NCBI GenBank assembly: GCA_013433145.1 | Contig: CM024179.1 | Location: 7,413,300-7,477,299, forward strand | Reading direction: 5' to 3' | Source: Ascaris suum | Taxonomy: Eukaryota > Nematoda > Chromadorea > Rhabditida > Ascarididae | Length of the DNA stretch: 64,000 nucleotides | Shown here: in pieces, positions 15,869 through 27,290 of the stretch | Position numbering within the stretch: position 1 is the first letter of the stretch | Layout: each line of letters starts with the position of its first letter | Position numbers and translations under genes: made by a program | Notes under the pieces: model-generated | Told to the model about the DNA's origin: nothing | What the model saw: only the letters and a program-made list of their open reading frames with translations | Database searches by the model: none

Positions 15869-16285
15869 AACGCATCAAATAATTATGACTAAATAGTTGT
15901 TCATTCTGCTTTCCACTGTTTCATTGTTAAGGGTTCTAAAATGTTGCACTTGAATATGGGATTTCTGAGAATTGGCTATTAAAAGCAGTAACACACAGAT
16001 TTGATGGTTCTAAATTTGATGCCAATTCTATCACGATTTTGAGCCTTTTTCATGGTGAACACTCAACCGGCTGTTCTGACGCCATACAGAGGCTTCATAG
16101 CCGGATGTCAATAAGATGAACGCAACGATAAGTATGTAACGTATTCTTGGTTGCCGCCGTTTTCAAAAGCCTTATAGGGCAGCTTCCGCTCATCCCCCAG
16201 AGGACCACGCTCTTCGAAAAACCTCTTCGCTTCTTATTCACCCGCGAACACCCCTGTTCTGATATATGCGGATAAAAAGGAGGAG

Positions 16286-16287
<2 letters not shown>

Positions 16288-16351
<64 letters not shown>
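16288..16351. repeat. (TA)n microsatellite
   Basis: About 64 bases of uninterrupted TA repeat, roughly 420 bp downstream of the larger TA tract that ends at 15866. The segment between the two is relatively GC-rich for this window (about 16100-16260), but no protein could be recognised there. Confidence 0.97.
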
Positions 16352-16354
<3 letters not shown>

Positions 16355-16637
16355 TGTTTTTATTACGCACATATACACTCCCACATATACACTCCTGCTG
16401 TTATGTGAAAGAGTTTCTAATTGCCGAGATATGTAAGGTATTTTGAAATTTTCTCATCTTTCAGAAGCCCAAAGGATGTGTGATTTTTGAATATCTAAAG
16501 AAAAAAGGTGTTAGAATTGAACGAATAAATTAGAAAAAAAGTTTGAATCCCCAAGTGCTCGGTTGGTGAACAATGCCATGCGATAACAACGCAGTGCAAA
16601 CAAGGTTGAGTATTCGTTGAGTACTGGGAAACGTCGA

Positions 16638-16665
16638 GGGGGAGGTAGGGGAGGGGGAAGAAGGG
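16638..16665 (+). other. G-quadruplex-type tract
   Basis: Four G-runs (5, 4, 5 and 3 bases) are separated by loops of 5, 1 and 5 bases, which satisfies the canonical G3+ N1-7 pattern for an intramolecular quadruplex. A further G-rich block lies at about 16727-16745. The stretch is set in an otherwise AT-rich genome. Its function is unknown. Confidence 0.6.
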
Positions 16666-16745
16666 CAGGAGTGAGGTGAGAGGGGTATGTTTGAGTCCAT
16701 GACACCTAAACGAAATCCATAGAGAGCCGGGGGAGGGGGGGAGGT

Positions 16746-19700
16746 GGTCAGTGTTGTCGCAATCATGAAATAATGGATGAACACCGCTTGCAAGGATGCG
16801 CTCTACCATGACGACCCAATGCATCATTGACGAGCAGCGAGCCTAATTATACGACGTTTAAGAGCAGCTAAAAGCAAGAAACAGCAGTCAATGAAAGGAT
16901 GCACCGAGGGCTATGAAGCAACTTCGATGTGATTACGGGCATCGCACACACAGCTCTATCTGGTCGATGTATGAGTTAAACCGAAAACGACAATGATGCA
17001 AGCTGCTGCATGTCGAGGCTGAACGTTGCGCCCGCCTAAAATAATCGAGCATACGCAACCGATGTTAGCATCATTCATTTATCGCTCATATAATTTATAA
17101 TTTTTTAAATGATTTTAGCAGAATTTAATATTACTACTAAAATTTCGTATTGAAACTTACTAAAATCTCTGGGTGGTATTTGATTTCGTTGTAATGCAAA
17201 TTTTGGACACTTAGCGAAAGCTCGAGCTCAAATCGTGAAATTTGAATAAATATTGCTGAATATTTCTCTCAACAAAAATCCATTCAAAAATCGTTTGCAA
17301 TAAGGGTTGCAATCTTATTGAAAGAATTATATTTGAAGACGAGGTATGAGATGATTTCGTTCGTTACGTTAAAGCCAGGCTCCAATCAAGACGATCTATT
17401 TCCGGTTTCAATGCGCACAATATATCAAAAATTAAAAACCAAGTGCGCTCTCACGTCCACATAAAATCGCATTCTTCATTAATCAGTTCTATCATTTTAA
17501 TTAGAATCGGATTATTACTATAATAAGAAATGCGTTGGAACATTATTGAATAAAAAAATAACAAATAATGAAAATTAAAAAAAAAAGAATTAATCGACGA
17601 GAAAATTAATTAATCCACGAAACATGGATAGAATTGCATAGTCGTATCCAGAAAATTTTCTTCTTACAACAAATATTTAGTGCGGTGCGCATGTGATTAG
17701 ATTTCTTCGATATGGCATTCCCACATCACAAAAAGGAATGCATGAGCGAAACGAAAATTAAATGTCATCAACGTATGGTCAAACCATAATGAAGTTCATC
17801 TCGATCGGCCGGAAGTAGTGCCTAAAGAATTTTGCGACTCTTCTAGTGGAAGAAAAAACTCTTCTCTCCAATTTTTTTTCGAAGATGTACATAAGATGTG
17901 CTTATTTACTTGAAAGCATTGTGAAAAGACACCTGCATTCGACGTTTGCATCCTCTTGTTGAGTTGATTCATGCAAAATTATTGAGAGAAATTCTTCTTT
18001 GAATTATTATCCTTATGAATTTGAATTGATAAATTCGAACATATTAACATACTTGCAATCAGGATATTTCACTGTGAGTGTTGGTTGTATCCGGTCTATC
18101 TTTTCGACATGAGCAGATTTCCTAGCTTTGAAGCCTGTCAGGCTTTTCCTGTATGCCTCAAGTAATTTGATATAAAAGAAGTGGAATATGAAATAAAATG
18201 TATGAGGTAAAATGGAAAAACTAGGAATAAATGTAAGAGTGGAAATAGCGCTGATATATGAATTATTTTTATGGCCAAATATAGAGGTGTCTTGAATTGA
18301 AAAACAAGACAGGCAAAGTAAACCAGACGATAATAATCAGACGGTAATACAATATAGGAGAGGCAAATAACTTGATTTGCATGTGGTGATGAAAGGGCAG
18401 GGGAAGACGCATATCCATAGCTATATCGATCAGCATGAAAAAAGGTAACCCAATTACGTATCATACAGGAAAAATTTCATAAGCTTAGCTTTTGTGGTTC
18501 GCAAACGGAAACTTTCAGCCACAAAAACAGATTTTGATACTTGTATATGCGCACAGATGTGACACTGCAAATAATTTGCCAATGGAAAAAATGGGTAAAA
18601 ACAAACTTGAATAGGTAAAATACATGAATGGTATAGCATAGTATGTCCAGAAAAGGTATTAATGAAAGGCGCACACTTCTGGTTGAGTAAATTTTTAGAT
18701 TCTTTTATACCTAACAGCTCATGATCAGTCCACTTCACGCAAAAAAGCCGACAGGTTGCAATTGACTGAGGCGCCGAATATTTCAATATCCCTTCCTTGG
18801 CACTCTTCAATACTCCACATTAGCCATTATTCCACTGTAATCTTTTGTGATCAGTTATTTGCCGATTATTATGAGAATTAATCGATAGAATGTTGCATTT
18901 TTCTCTTACAATTATTGCTTTCGATGAATTGAAATATACAATAGAAGCAGTTCTTTCGATGAAACACGCATAAATTTCTAGTCGATTTTTTTTCGGGGAA
19001 TAAAAATTGCAAAAGAAAATTCTACAACATGAAAAAAATCACATAATTCAGCATTGGCATGCTGCGTGATAGATAACTCACAAATGAATGAGTGACAGAA
19101 TGTTTTCTTGAAGTGACATGCGTAAGCGACGAGTGTATGACGCGAAAATCCTTCTTCATCTCTCTGTGTAACTAACTAAAATAGATATTACTATTATACT
19201 AGTCCATAAAAATGTTTTATAATAGCACAGCAATATTTATTATTTCGCCGATCAATAATAATTTTTTTCATCAAAATGCTGGATTTTTATATCTCTTTAA
19301 TACAGGTAGGTGATTTCTTAAACTTTTCAATAAAGATGATTTTGATATCCTTTAATATAAGGTGATTTTTTATGCCCTCTAATAAAGGTATATCGCGGTT
19401 CTGCACTCATAGTATGTTTTGTATCTCTGACATCTTCAAGCTTAATTGAATGAAGGGGAGGGGTGGAAGAGCTCAATGGACCTATCGGCGAACAAAAGGT
19501 AAGACGTTGAACGTCCGAGATTTTCTCTGAAAAGCCGCTTCATATGCATTTCTTTCGAATGAGACATAAGGGAAAAACTCTTAAATCAGTAGATTAACTG
19601 AGAGTCGTCCTTATAAAATTATTCAAATTTTTGCACATTTTTTTAAAATTATATAAAAAAAATTTGCTACGATTTTGTGAATTACCTTCAATATAATCCA

Positions 19701-21243
19701 TAAACGTTTGTGTGTTTGCTTGCATATATTTACGTGTTGTATGTGTCTGCGTATCCGTACGTGTGTATATGTGGACATGTATATATGCAAATCCATGTGT
19801 GCGTATATATGTGTTGTTCGCCTTTTGCAAATAAACAATAGGATCGTTAAGGCGATTTACTAAACAATTAAAGTGCATTTAATCTGTATAAATCACTTTA
19901 TGCCCCATACTCGGCATTTACTCTCTAAACTTGCTAAATGCTTATATCCGACCACATTTTGTAGAGAGAGGATAGGATCGTTGGAATTTTTCTTTAGGCA
20001 ATATATGGGAAATGCGAATGTATCGGGCACCCGATCCACTCACCGTTTAACGATTCTCGTAGTGTACTTTCAAAAAAAAAAAGATCTTCCAAACGTTATG
20101 AAAAATATTTTTGCCGCATCGTTCAGTATCGTAACTAAAATACGCATTTTTTTTTGAAAAGACATTATGGTCGCAAAATATGGAGCCTGCAAATAACGCA
20201 AGTGGGATTAGAGACTAAATGATCGAGTTGAAGCTTAGGCCTTTTCTTAGCTAAAGGATAACAATTGGCAAAAAAAAAAAAAACGGCGCAAGGATTATGA
20301 CTCTATAATCGTTTCTTTCCTCGTTTTTCATTTGTGAGCTCAATATAAGTGCAATGCAATTTGTTAAGCATACCACAATATATTATGGTCGTATAGCATG
20401 TATTTGTTCGTACAGCATAGCAACGAAAAAAAAAGAGCATTTTTAGACTTTTCGATTTCATTTTTACGTATGAAGTGGTCAATTTTTTTTCTTCTATAAT
20501 AATAATATTCGATGATTTTTTAAAAATTATAAAAATTCATTAATTTGAAAATCTAATTTTTTTTTCACTGAGTGCAAATATGAGTGCATTTTAGATTTTC
20601 ATATCAGCAACCAATTTATTAAATTTTAATTATCGGTGATTAGATATATTAGATGATAGTCTTTTAATCGAAACATCAGCACAAAAAAAAAACGTTTGTC
20701 AAATCAAATCTCCAACTCATTTGCATAAAAGTTAAAAATAGAGTTGCATTTTTTGACGGCAAAAATCATCGCTATTATTGCTTCTCTCGAAAACAATATT
20801 GATCACACCATCATGGTAAAAGATTATTCAACGTCCAATTTCAGCAACACGGCAATCATACAACCTATCAAACGAATCAACATACAGTAAACATCGAATC
20901 GAATCGGATTGTTCTTCTCATCAGCAAAGTTTGCAGCTGATCGGGCAAACGATTTTCAAGGAGCACATGAAAGCGATCCGACCCTCTATACAACATATGG
21001 TATCATAGGAACATAGAAACTGCAGTAACTATAGTAACATCAACTATAGTAACATGCAACAACAAACAGAAAACACGAGAGTTCATTTCACAAGTGAGCT
21101 CATTCTGCTGTTCTAGGAGAAACAGGCTTGTGGTTGTATTGTAAGGTAGACAAATCGGCTATAGATCAAGCGGAAATAGTGCGCCGTGCAAGATAAGTCA
21201 AAGAAGGTTATGAGGACAGAGACAGATCTAACGACTACCCAGA
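16746..21243. other. Non-coding stretch
   Basis: No gene was recognised. The longer minus-strand frames at 18138-18810 carry no conserved motif and have the composition expected of AT-rich random sequence. At about 19288-19390 there is an imperfect tandem array in which variants of TTTAATA(T/A)AGGT and GATTTT recur about every 45 bases. Another simple feature is a TG/TA-rich tract at 19700-19815. Confidence 0.4.
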
Positions 21244-21650
21244 ATGTGTCGTGAGGCTGGCCTGAGGCAGAATCGGCAAGATATAAAAGGGGTTGATGTG
21301 CTCAAGTATTTATTCCACTTCCTGACTGGTTTAAACGCCAAGTGGGCTTACGTGTGGCCGTTGAAGCGCGAGAGGTGTTCGGCGGATGTTCAACTGCGGG
21401 ATCGAGCCGGCGATCCAAACTGTCCTAGCCGCTCTTCATGTTTGTCACCTGATTGTATAAGTACGATAAACTATTCGCCCCTTATACCTATGTTGCCTCG
21501 CAATTTACTCGACCGCAGCTGGACAATAAGCTGCAGATCTTTAAGGATGCCTGGGCGAGTAGACGAGCCAAGTGGAGCAGACAGACCCTACAGTATATAA
21601 GCAATTCATTGTTTGCAGGTTTTGGGTTGTGTATCAAGCTAGTTTGGTAA
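21244..21650 (+). pseudogene. Unassigned GC-richer segment with broken coding frames
   Basis: This segment stands out from its AT-rich surroundings by higher GC. It carries open frames that look more coding-like, but the reading frame changes. The frame from 21244 is open for 118 codons. A better composite uses one frame ending HVCHLIV near 21455, followed by a +1 shift into KYDKLFAPYTYVASQF and AWASRRAKWSRQTLQYIS up to about 21605. No family was recognised with confidence. It sits about 400 bp upstream of the CR1-like endonuclease remains on the same strand, so it could be the 5' part of that element. It could equally be an independent pseudogene or two exons. Confidence 0.3.
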
Positions 21651-22049
21651 GGGCTTACAACCTTGCAATATTAGGTCTTGCTCATTGTTTACCGCATAAG
21701 GCTAAAAGAATTTGATGTCTCACAATGTTATACAGATTACTATACAGCTTAATTCCCATAACTTTCTGCTCATTATTCTTTGATCCGTTTAACTACTGCA
21801 AAACACCTATAATAGTGGCCTTTCGCTTGTTATTTCTTGCGCAAAGTTAAAATGTAAGTTGTTATTTCATAGTATTTTACACGGAGACAGCTCAGCTCTA
21901 AAAATTTCTTGCTTTTCATCGAAGAACCCTTAAGTATACCTGCCTTTTATTAATCAGTCTTACTTGTTACTTACAGACTGAACTCATAACTAAGCGGTCA
22001 CTTTCTGTGATGTATGACTTAATAAAATTTTTGTTTATTCTCCCCCATA

Positions 22050-23500
22050 GTAGATGTCCCTGATATTGAAAGATTCCATGAAGCAATTGCCAAATTCTGC
22101 AAAACGGAACACCCCCTTAGAGTAGCCGATTTTAATCTTGGTTGTTTTTCTTCAAATTATGTTGCCGCACTTCAGTGGTTTGCATGAGGTATTTCTTGAT
22201 GATTGTAACTTGAGCAATCTATTCACCGAGGTCAATTATGCAAATAGCACATTTGGCCTCTTGCTTACCAATGACGTTCATATTGTGAGTGATGCAGGAA
22301 TTAATGAGAAATTTTCAACTAAGGATTACATATCACTCCATTCGTTGTAAACGTCATATGGAGATAGAAATAGAAAGAAAGAATAAAGAGGAGAGGTGTT
22401 TAAAATTTCACTTTAAGATGATAAATGTTTTGAGACAAAACGAGACGATTCTTAATCATCTCATTTCGTTTTGAGAGGAAATGAGATCATTAAGAATTTG
22501 AATATTTGCATATCTTAATGCGATATGGCTATAATTGTTTAGCTTTCGGAGATTGGATGACGATATCTTTGCAAATTTTTTTCAAATCAGGTACCAGAGT
22601 GCCGATTCAGGTGAAATGGAAGGATAAATATTATTCAGCGTCCACGTCTGCATCAAAATTGACCCTTATAGTAACAATGCTAATGTGTACCATATTGTCG
22701 GCCACCTGAAACTTCAAAAATCAAAAGTGCTATTGCGTGGTTGAATCTTTCCGCTGATTATTCGAGGTTAGGGTTGGAGCTTCGCTTTTCGAGATTTATG
22801 GGATAATCATCGTCGTATCACAGGAAAGCATTCTCGGATCCTCACCTTGCATAACCTATGTGGACGAAGAGTTGCTGGAAAACAATGCAGTGTGTGCAAG
22901 CTGTTTGCAGATGAATTTCCAGTTCGCAGTGCAGCTTCACTATTGATTTTCATATGCTGCAAGAAGATCTTCGTATTTTTATCGATAGATTGAAAATTGC
23001 CAGGCAGACATTTCGCATGCTACACATTATGTTTCACATGCTAACCTGTGCTATGAGCACCCTCTCCTTCCCCTCTCCCCCTTCCCCAACCCCCCATGGT
23101 GGTGTGCATTAACCGACACCAGATGATGGCATTCAAAATTTTAGCGTAAAAACTTGACCAAGTTTTCATTTGTTTCCGCATTCCAGTGAAAGCACTTAGG
23201 GTTTGACACTTTCATTTCAAACTTTCCTGCATTAAAAACATAAAACTTAGACAATCAAATCGCTTTGTCTTTAACTCTTATCTTTAAAAGTTGGTTATTG
23301 CGTCTCTGCTTTGTTATCCAGCACACTGAAAAGTTTGAAGGACATTTAACCGGCCTCACCTCTCGTAAAAACTTCCCAGGGCATCGCAGCCCAGATTATA
23401 AAACGAGATTTAAGACATTCGATTCGAAACTGCTGGAATCTTTTCATGTTCAGAGTTGCACATATGGTTTGCTATTGGCATATAAACTTGCAAATTGAGC
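22050..23500 (+). pseudogene. Decayed CR1-like non-LTR retrotransposon (endonuclease, RT, C-terminal part)
   Basis: This is a frame-broken relic of a non-LTR retrotransposon ORF2. The endonuclease domain is seen at 22060-22340: FHEAIAKFCKTEHPLRVADFNLG carries the GDFN-type motif, with A replacing G. In the next frame FLDDCNLSNLFTEV and FGLLLTNDVHIVSDAG...FSTKDY match the '(L)D(L)xLTND..LV....PFSTSDH' end of APE-type endonucleases. The final SDH histidine motif is altered to TKDY. RT pieces follow: VSQESILGSSPCITYVDE at 22812-22868 matches VPQGSILGPLLF.IYIND. CKLFADEF at 22895-22918 matches the catalytic FADD box with the second Asp as Glu. A C-terminal block lies at 23265-23498 (HTEKFEGHLTGL ... 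LLLAYKL). The region between about 22350 and 22660 lacks recognisable motifs. A second copy of the RT part lies at 43228-43640. Confidence 0.75.
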
Positions 23501-25148
23501 AATGTGTTTAACAGATTTCTAAATTGCGGATCTCTCATCTTCTAGAGTCGTTTAGTTCGAAGAATTGTCTATTGTCATCAGTCACATTACATCCTTTGGG
23601 TTACTACTTCTCATACTGAATATTGTACTTCACGCAATGACTGCTCAATTAAATATACTCTAATGCGTTGTCTTCTTTGATTGCTGCTTCACTTTTATGC
23701 AGATCAGATGCTCATTATTTCGTCACCTTTCTTGCTGCTATATTGCAAAATTTCTTTGTTCTTTGCTGAATGAAGAAAATCCTATTATGAGGAATTTGGA
23801 ACGAGTTCTCCCATGGAGTTTAGAAGCGTCTGCGTATAGAACCACCCTTAGTGTCATAGATCTCGCGGAAAGGTGTCCGAACAGATGCAATTAATATGCG
23901 ATGCAATTAATCATATCCTTCCTCTCACCTGGAGGGGGGGGGAGGGGGGACGGGTTCCGTTCTGAAAGCACTGTGCGGAGACCGGAGATATTCGAAAAAG
24001 GTGATGACCTAGGAATTAAATTTTGGCAAAACGCGTGGTTTTGCTATAAGAGCGTTGTTTACATGGTTTATGCTATCGCTACTCACATAAAATTGTACGT
24101 GATTTATTTTAAAAAAATGCAGTATTAGCGTCCCATTTACGTCCAATTGCTGCTCGTTTGTGGCGGGCAGCAGCTACTGCTGGAGTTTAGAAGGCTTATT
24201 TGCGTCAATCGTGGTGACATCGCAGGTGCAACTTAGTTGCCCACAATGGTGTAATCATACCGGAAAATATTATACTTTGCGTACTGTTCTTGCAACTCCA
24301 TCAAATATTGCAGAGTTTCATACCAAATCTGGAACCACACGTACAATACGGCCATAGTATGGCCTGATTTTTGAAGTATACAAGTTTAGCGTTGCATTTT
24401 CCTCTTGTAATTTTACCTAAAATGCTTTGTAGTTTTTTTTTTCTGGACGTAGAGTCACTGGCGTTTTTGAGTTCCTCATGATGTAAATTTGAACGTTGAT
24501 CATCAACGCCTTCCCATCCATTGACGTTTGAAACGGATTGAGTATCTGCCTTTAAATAAGGTCCTGAGTATATTGTTTTTTGAATCTTCAATAATACCAG
24601 TAGACTGTTACCAATTCATTTTTATAATTCCCATTTACCTCTAAAATACTCAACTTGTAAGCAGTATACTGTTTTATTTTACGCTCACTTTTTCGTCTTT
24701 TATAATTTTTTCTCTTGAAAGCACTCATTCTTTTCACGTTTTTTAATTTGCATTTTGTTCTCCTCTATGCGAGTTAAGTTAATGGGGAAAACTCATTTAT
24801 ACAACATTCATGTAAATCTTTGAAATATTTGTGGTTTTTTCTGAGGTAAATCATTGGGCGGCAAACGACGATAATTCCTAAACATTGCATATATTCCCTA
24901 TTGATGCTCTACTCCACTGAAGGAGAGATGTATTTCATTTGATCAGAAAAATTCTGCATGAGGGACGGCTTTTTATTAAGGAACTTATAGAAAATCGAAT
25001 GTTCTAAAATTGCGGATACATTGAAATGAAATTAAAGTGACCCTACTTGACGAAATGTGGCAAACGGCATTTATATATAGGTTTTATTTAATAACCGTAT
25101 TTTGCCATTTACAGTGCTGTAGGGTAGCTATCGACAGATCGCTTCGAA
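23501..25148. other. Possible 3' remains of the CR1-like element, then non-coding
   Basis: No gene was recognised. The first few hundred bases could still be the tail of the decayed CR1-like element, but I see no diagnostic 3' repeat. A G-rich run lies at about 23932-23951. Open frames at 23697-24591 show no recognised domain. Confidence 0.35.
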
Positions 25149-25790
25149 ATGAGTGACCCTCAAGCTATCGCATCTCTGTACGGCAGATTCAGAGGGTCTA
25201 TAAATGTCCGGGACATGGAGGACGTGAAGTGATGGATCTGAAGGCAGCAAATGTTAGCAAACATCTGAAAGCGCAACATGAAGCTGAATAAACTCCTTGT
25301 CGAAGCCGAAAGCGGAAGCCGGAAGCGGACCTGACAAAAGCACTCAGCTATCAGAAAAGACCGATAAGGCGGAACACACAACCAAAAAGGACTTGAAGAG
25401 TTATTGGGGAAAGTCAAGCTAAGGAGCTCAGAACTATGTAGAAAACAAAAACTACACGAACGCTCTGAAAAAGTTATTAGCACTGCAGAAGATACCTCTA
25501 CACATTTTCCTCAGATATGAATTTCGCGATCGTTCAGCTGTGCTGAATCGTTTTCCCAAATTCTCGGGAAGACCTGCGCTATTTTCCATAAGGGCTGTAA
25601 AAAAAGGTCAATTGGAAGACTATGACGGTGTGAAAGCGTCGCTTAGGTTTCACTAGCTTCAGTTTTCAAATCTTATAACTTTCGAGGTCATATAGCACGG
25701 CGATGCTTCAGAGGAAAGGTCATGAAGCACGGCCTCTCGAGTTTACTCGAGTAAAATATGTTTCTGCATGACTAAACTGCGGTGGAGGGT
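25149..25790 (+). pseudogene. Decayed gag-like region, BEL/Pao-type LTR retrotransposon
   Basis: Several frames together resemble a BEL/Pao Gag polyprotein start. An ATG at 25149 opens MSDPQAIASLYGRFRGSINV, similar in position to the short basic start of these Gags. A later frame (25519-25653) reads SAVLNRFPKFSGRPALFSI, which matches the characteristic 'LPKFxGxPxEFxxFW' block. At 25671-25706 a further frame reads SYNFRGHIARRC, which looks like a CCHC zinc knuckle of the CYNCxxxGHIARxC type. There both leading cysteines are changed (C to S and C to F) and two spacer residues are missing. Stops and frameshifts separate the blocks. No protease, RT, integrase or LTR was recognised nearby. The Gag assignment is inferred from two short motifs in the right order. 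Confidence 0.45.
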
Positions 25791-26510
25791 TTGACTCCAC
25801 GTAGCATATGCAATCAAAATCACTCAGATCACTAGGAAACTCTCATCTGGTATTTTTGTAGAAGGAAATTGTACCAAGGGCGAGGGGAAGAGTTGCAGTC
25901 GTTAAAGGCTAGAACCAAGTATGCACACCGTCATTAAGCTTCGCAATCAGAGTTTTTCGGGCACGAATTTGACGCATATGATGTTTTTGCAAATCAAAAC
26001 CAAACGAGAATGGCTTTTCGATTCTTTCAGTGTTGGGCATAGATCTGTTCGAAACGATACCTTAGTTATAAAACTGCGATCGGGTAATCTTCGAAGATAG
26101 TAAGTTAGATTGATTTACAGAAAAGGGTGAGTTTGGGCTTACCTTTGTTTACTTCAAGAATTCAAAAGGTATCTGTAAGAAATGAAGGTCACCAACGACG
26201 GTTGAATTTATCAGCCCCCTATGCCTAACTGGAAAGTTTTTTTTCCGCTGCATTGATTAAATTTAAGAATCTTTGATTCATTCAGCTTTCCATATTTTAA
26301 CGCAAGCGTTGGATGGCTCAGCCCTTTTATATCTACATCATCTCATCTCTTACATTTTACCTGCAATCCTACTTTTTAAAATTTAGTTGTTTTTTGTTGG
26401 AGAATTAAAAATTAGTAGGCTAGATTATTTGCTTAACTAACAGATTTCAATGACAACGACTTAACAGACTTTCCAAATGGATGTAGAAGTCGTAGAAGCA
26501 TGAACCTTAC
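25791..26510. other. Non-coding stretch
   Basis: Nothing was recognised. Any continuation of the gag-like relic is too degraded to read. Confidence 0.35.
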
Positions 26511-26617
26511 ATCAGCCTTAACAACGGGGATCATATTCGATTTCCGTATATCTCCACCATCTGAGTGATGCTGCACCTCAGATCTCCCAGACATACAAAT
26601 CGATAATTTACAGGAGA
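26511..26617 (-). CDS. Weak candidate exon, unknown product
   Basis: On the minus strand a good acceptor (TTTTCATTTCAG) precedes 107 bases ending in a strong donor (GAT|GTAAGG). In the frame open throughout it would encode CKLSICMSGRSEVQHHSDGG and further residues to KAD. A second frame gives SPVNYRFVCLGDLRCSITQM and then meets a stop. No family was recognised. It is listed because of the paired splice signals only. The reading phase of the open frame does not match the other minus-strand candidate at 27173-27290. Confidence 0.18.
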
Positions 26618-27172
26618 CTGAAATGAAAAGCATAACGTAACGATGTTTTAATTGTTTAATCTAGAAAAGAAATATCCCAATGACGCTATTTAGTTCGAGG
26701 ATTTATTTGTGATGTCGCCACGATCATCCTATTCGATAGAATGAACGAATGAACGCTATGCTGGTAAATTACCCTTTCTAACGAGAACATCATGCAAAAT
26801 TCTGAGTGCTGTTTACTGACCAAAAACAGTCCAAGTTTGTGGAAAGGATAAGGTTTGTTTACTGATAGAAGAAGTTTCGACAAGTCATAGCTTTTAAGTT
26901 TCGACAAATCGCCAGCCGTTCAAGTCTAGCATATATTTATAGATGGCTTATATTCACACTTGAAAGTGTCGACTCATCGCAGCGTTGCGCTGCATATTTG
27001 AACCCAAAATCACCTCCTGCTTCAATCTGCGCGTTCATGTATATATACCTCGTTGTAATTTACAGAATATCTCTGTACGTATGAAAGTAAAATATTGCAG
27101 TAAACAGCAAATGATCAGAATCAGATTTGCTAAGATTTAACGACCACCACAACTTTTTTCGCATCTTCAAAC

Positions 27173-27290
27173 CTTGAAGATCTTAACTGTGGATCTTGGT
27201 GGCAATTTAAACACTCTTGATCCAAGTCCTGTAAACGGTGCCAAAATCACGCCCCATTGTTCAGGTTTATGAAGGCGCCATATCTGACAG
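27173..27290 (-). CDS. Weak candidate exon, unknown product
   Basis: On the minus strand an acceptor (CGACCTTCCAG) leads into 118 bases that stay open and end at AAG|GTTTGA. The product would contain QIWRLHKPEQWGVILAPFTG and then SRVFKLPPRSTVKIFK. Residue composition (W, P, G, K spread evenly) is more protein-like than the surrounding AT-driven frames. No family was recognised and no upstream exon could be joined with confidence. Confidence 0.22.

Noticed and set aside
18138..18810. Overlapping minus-strand frames of 108 and 118 codons
   Set aside because: No motif, AT-driven composition, overlapping frames of similar quality, and no splice logic.
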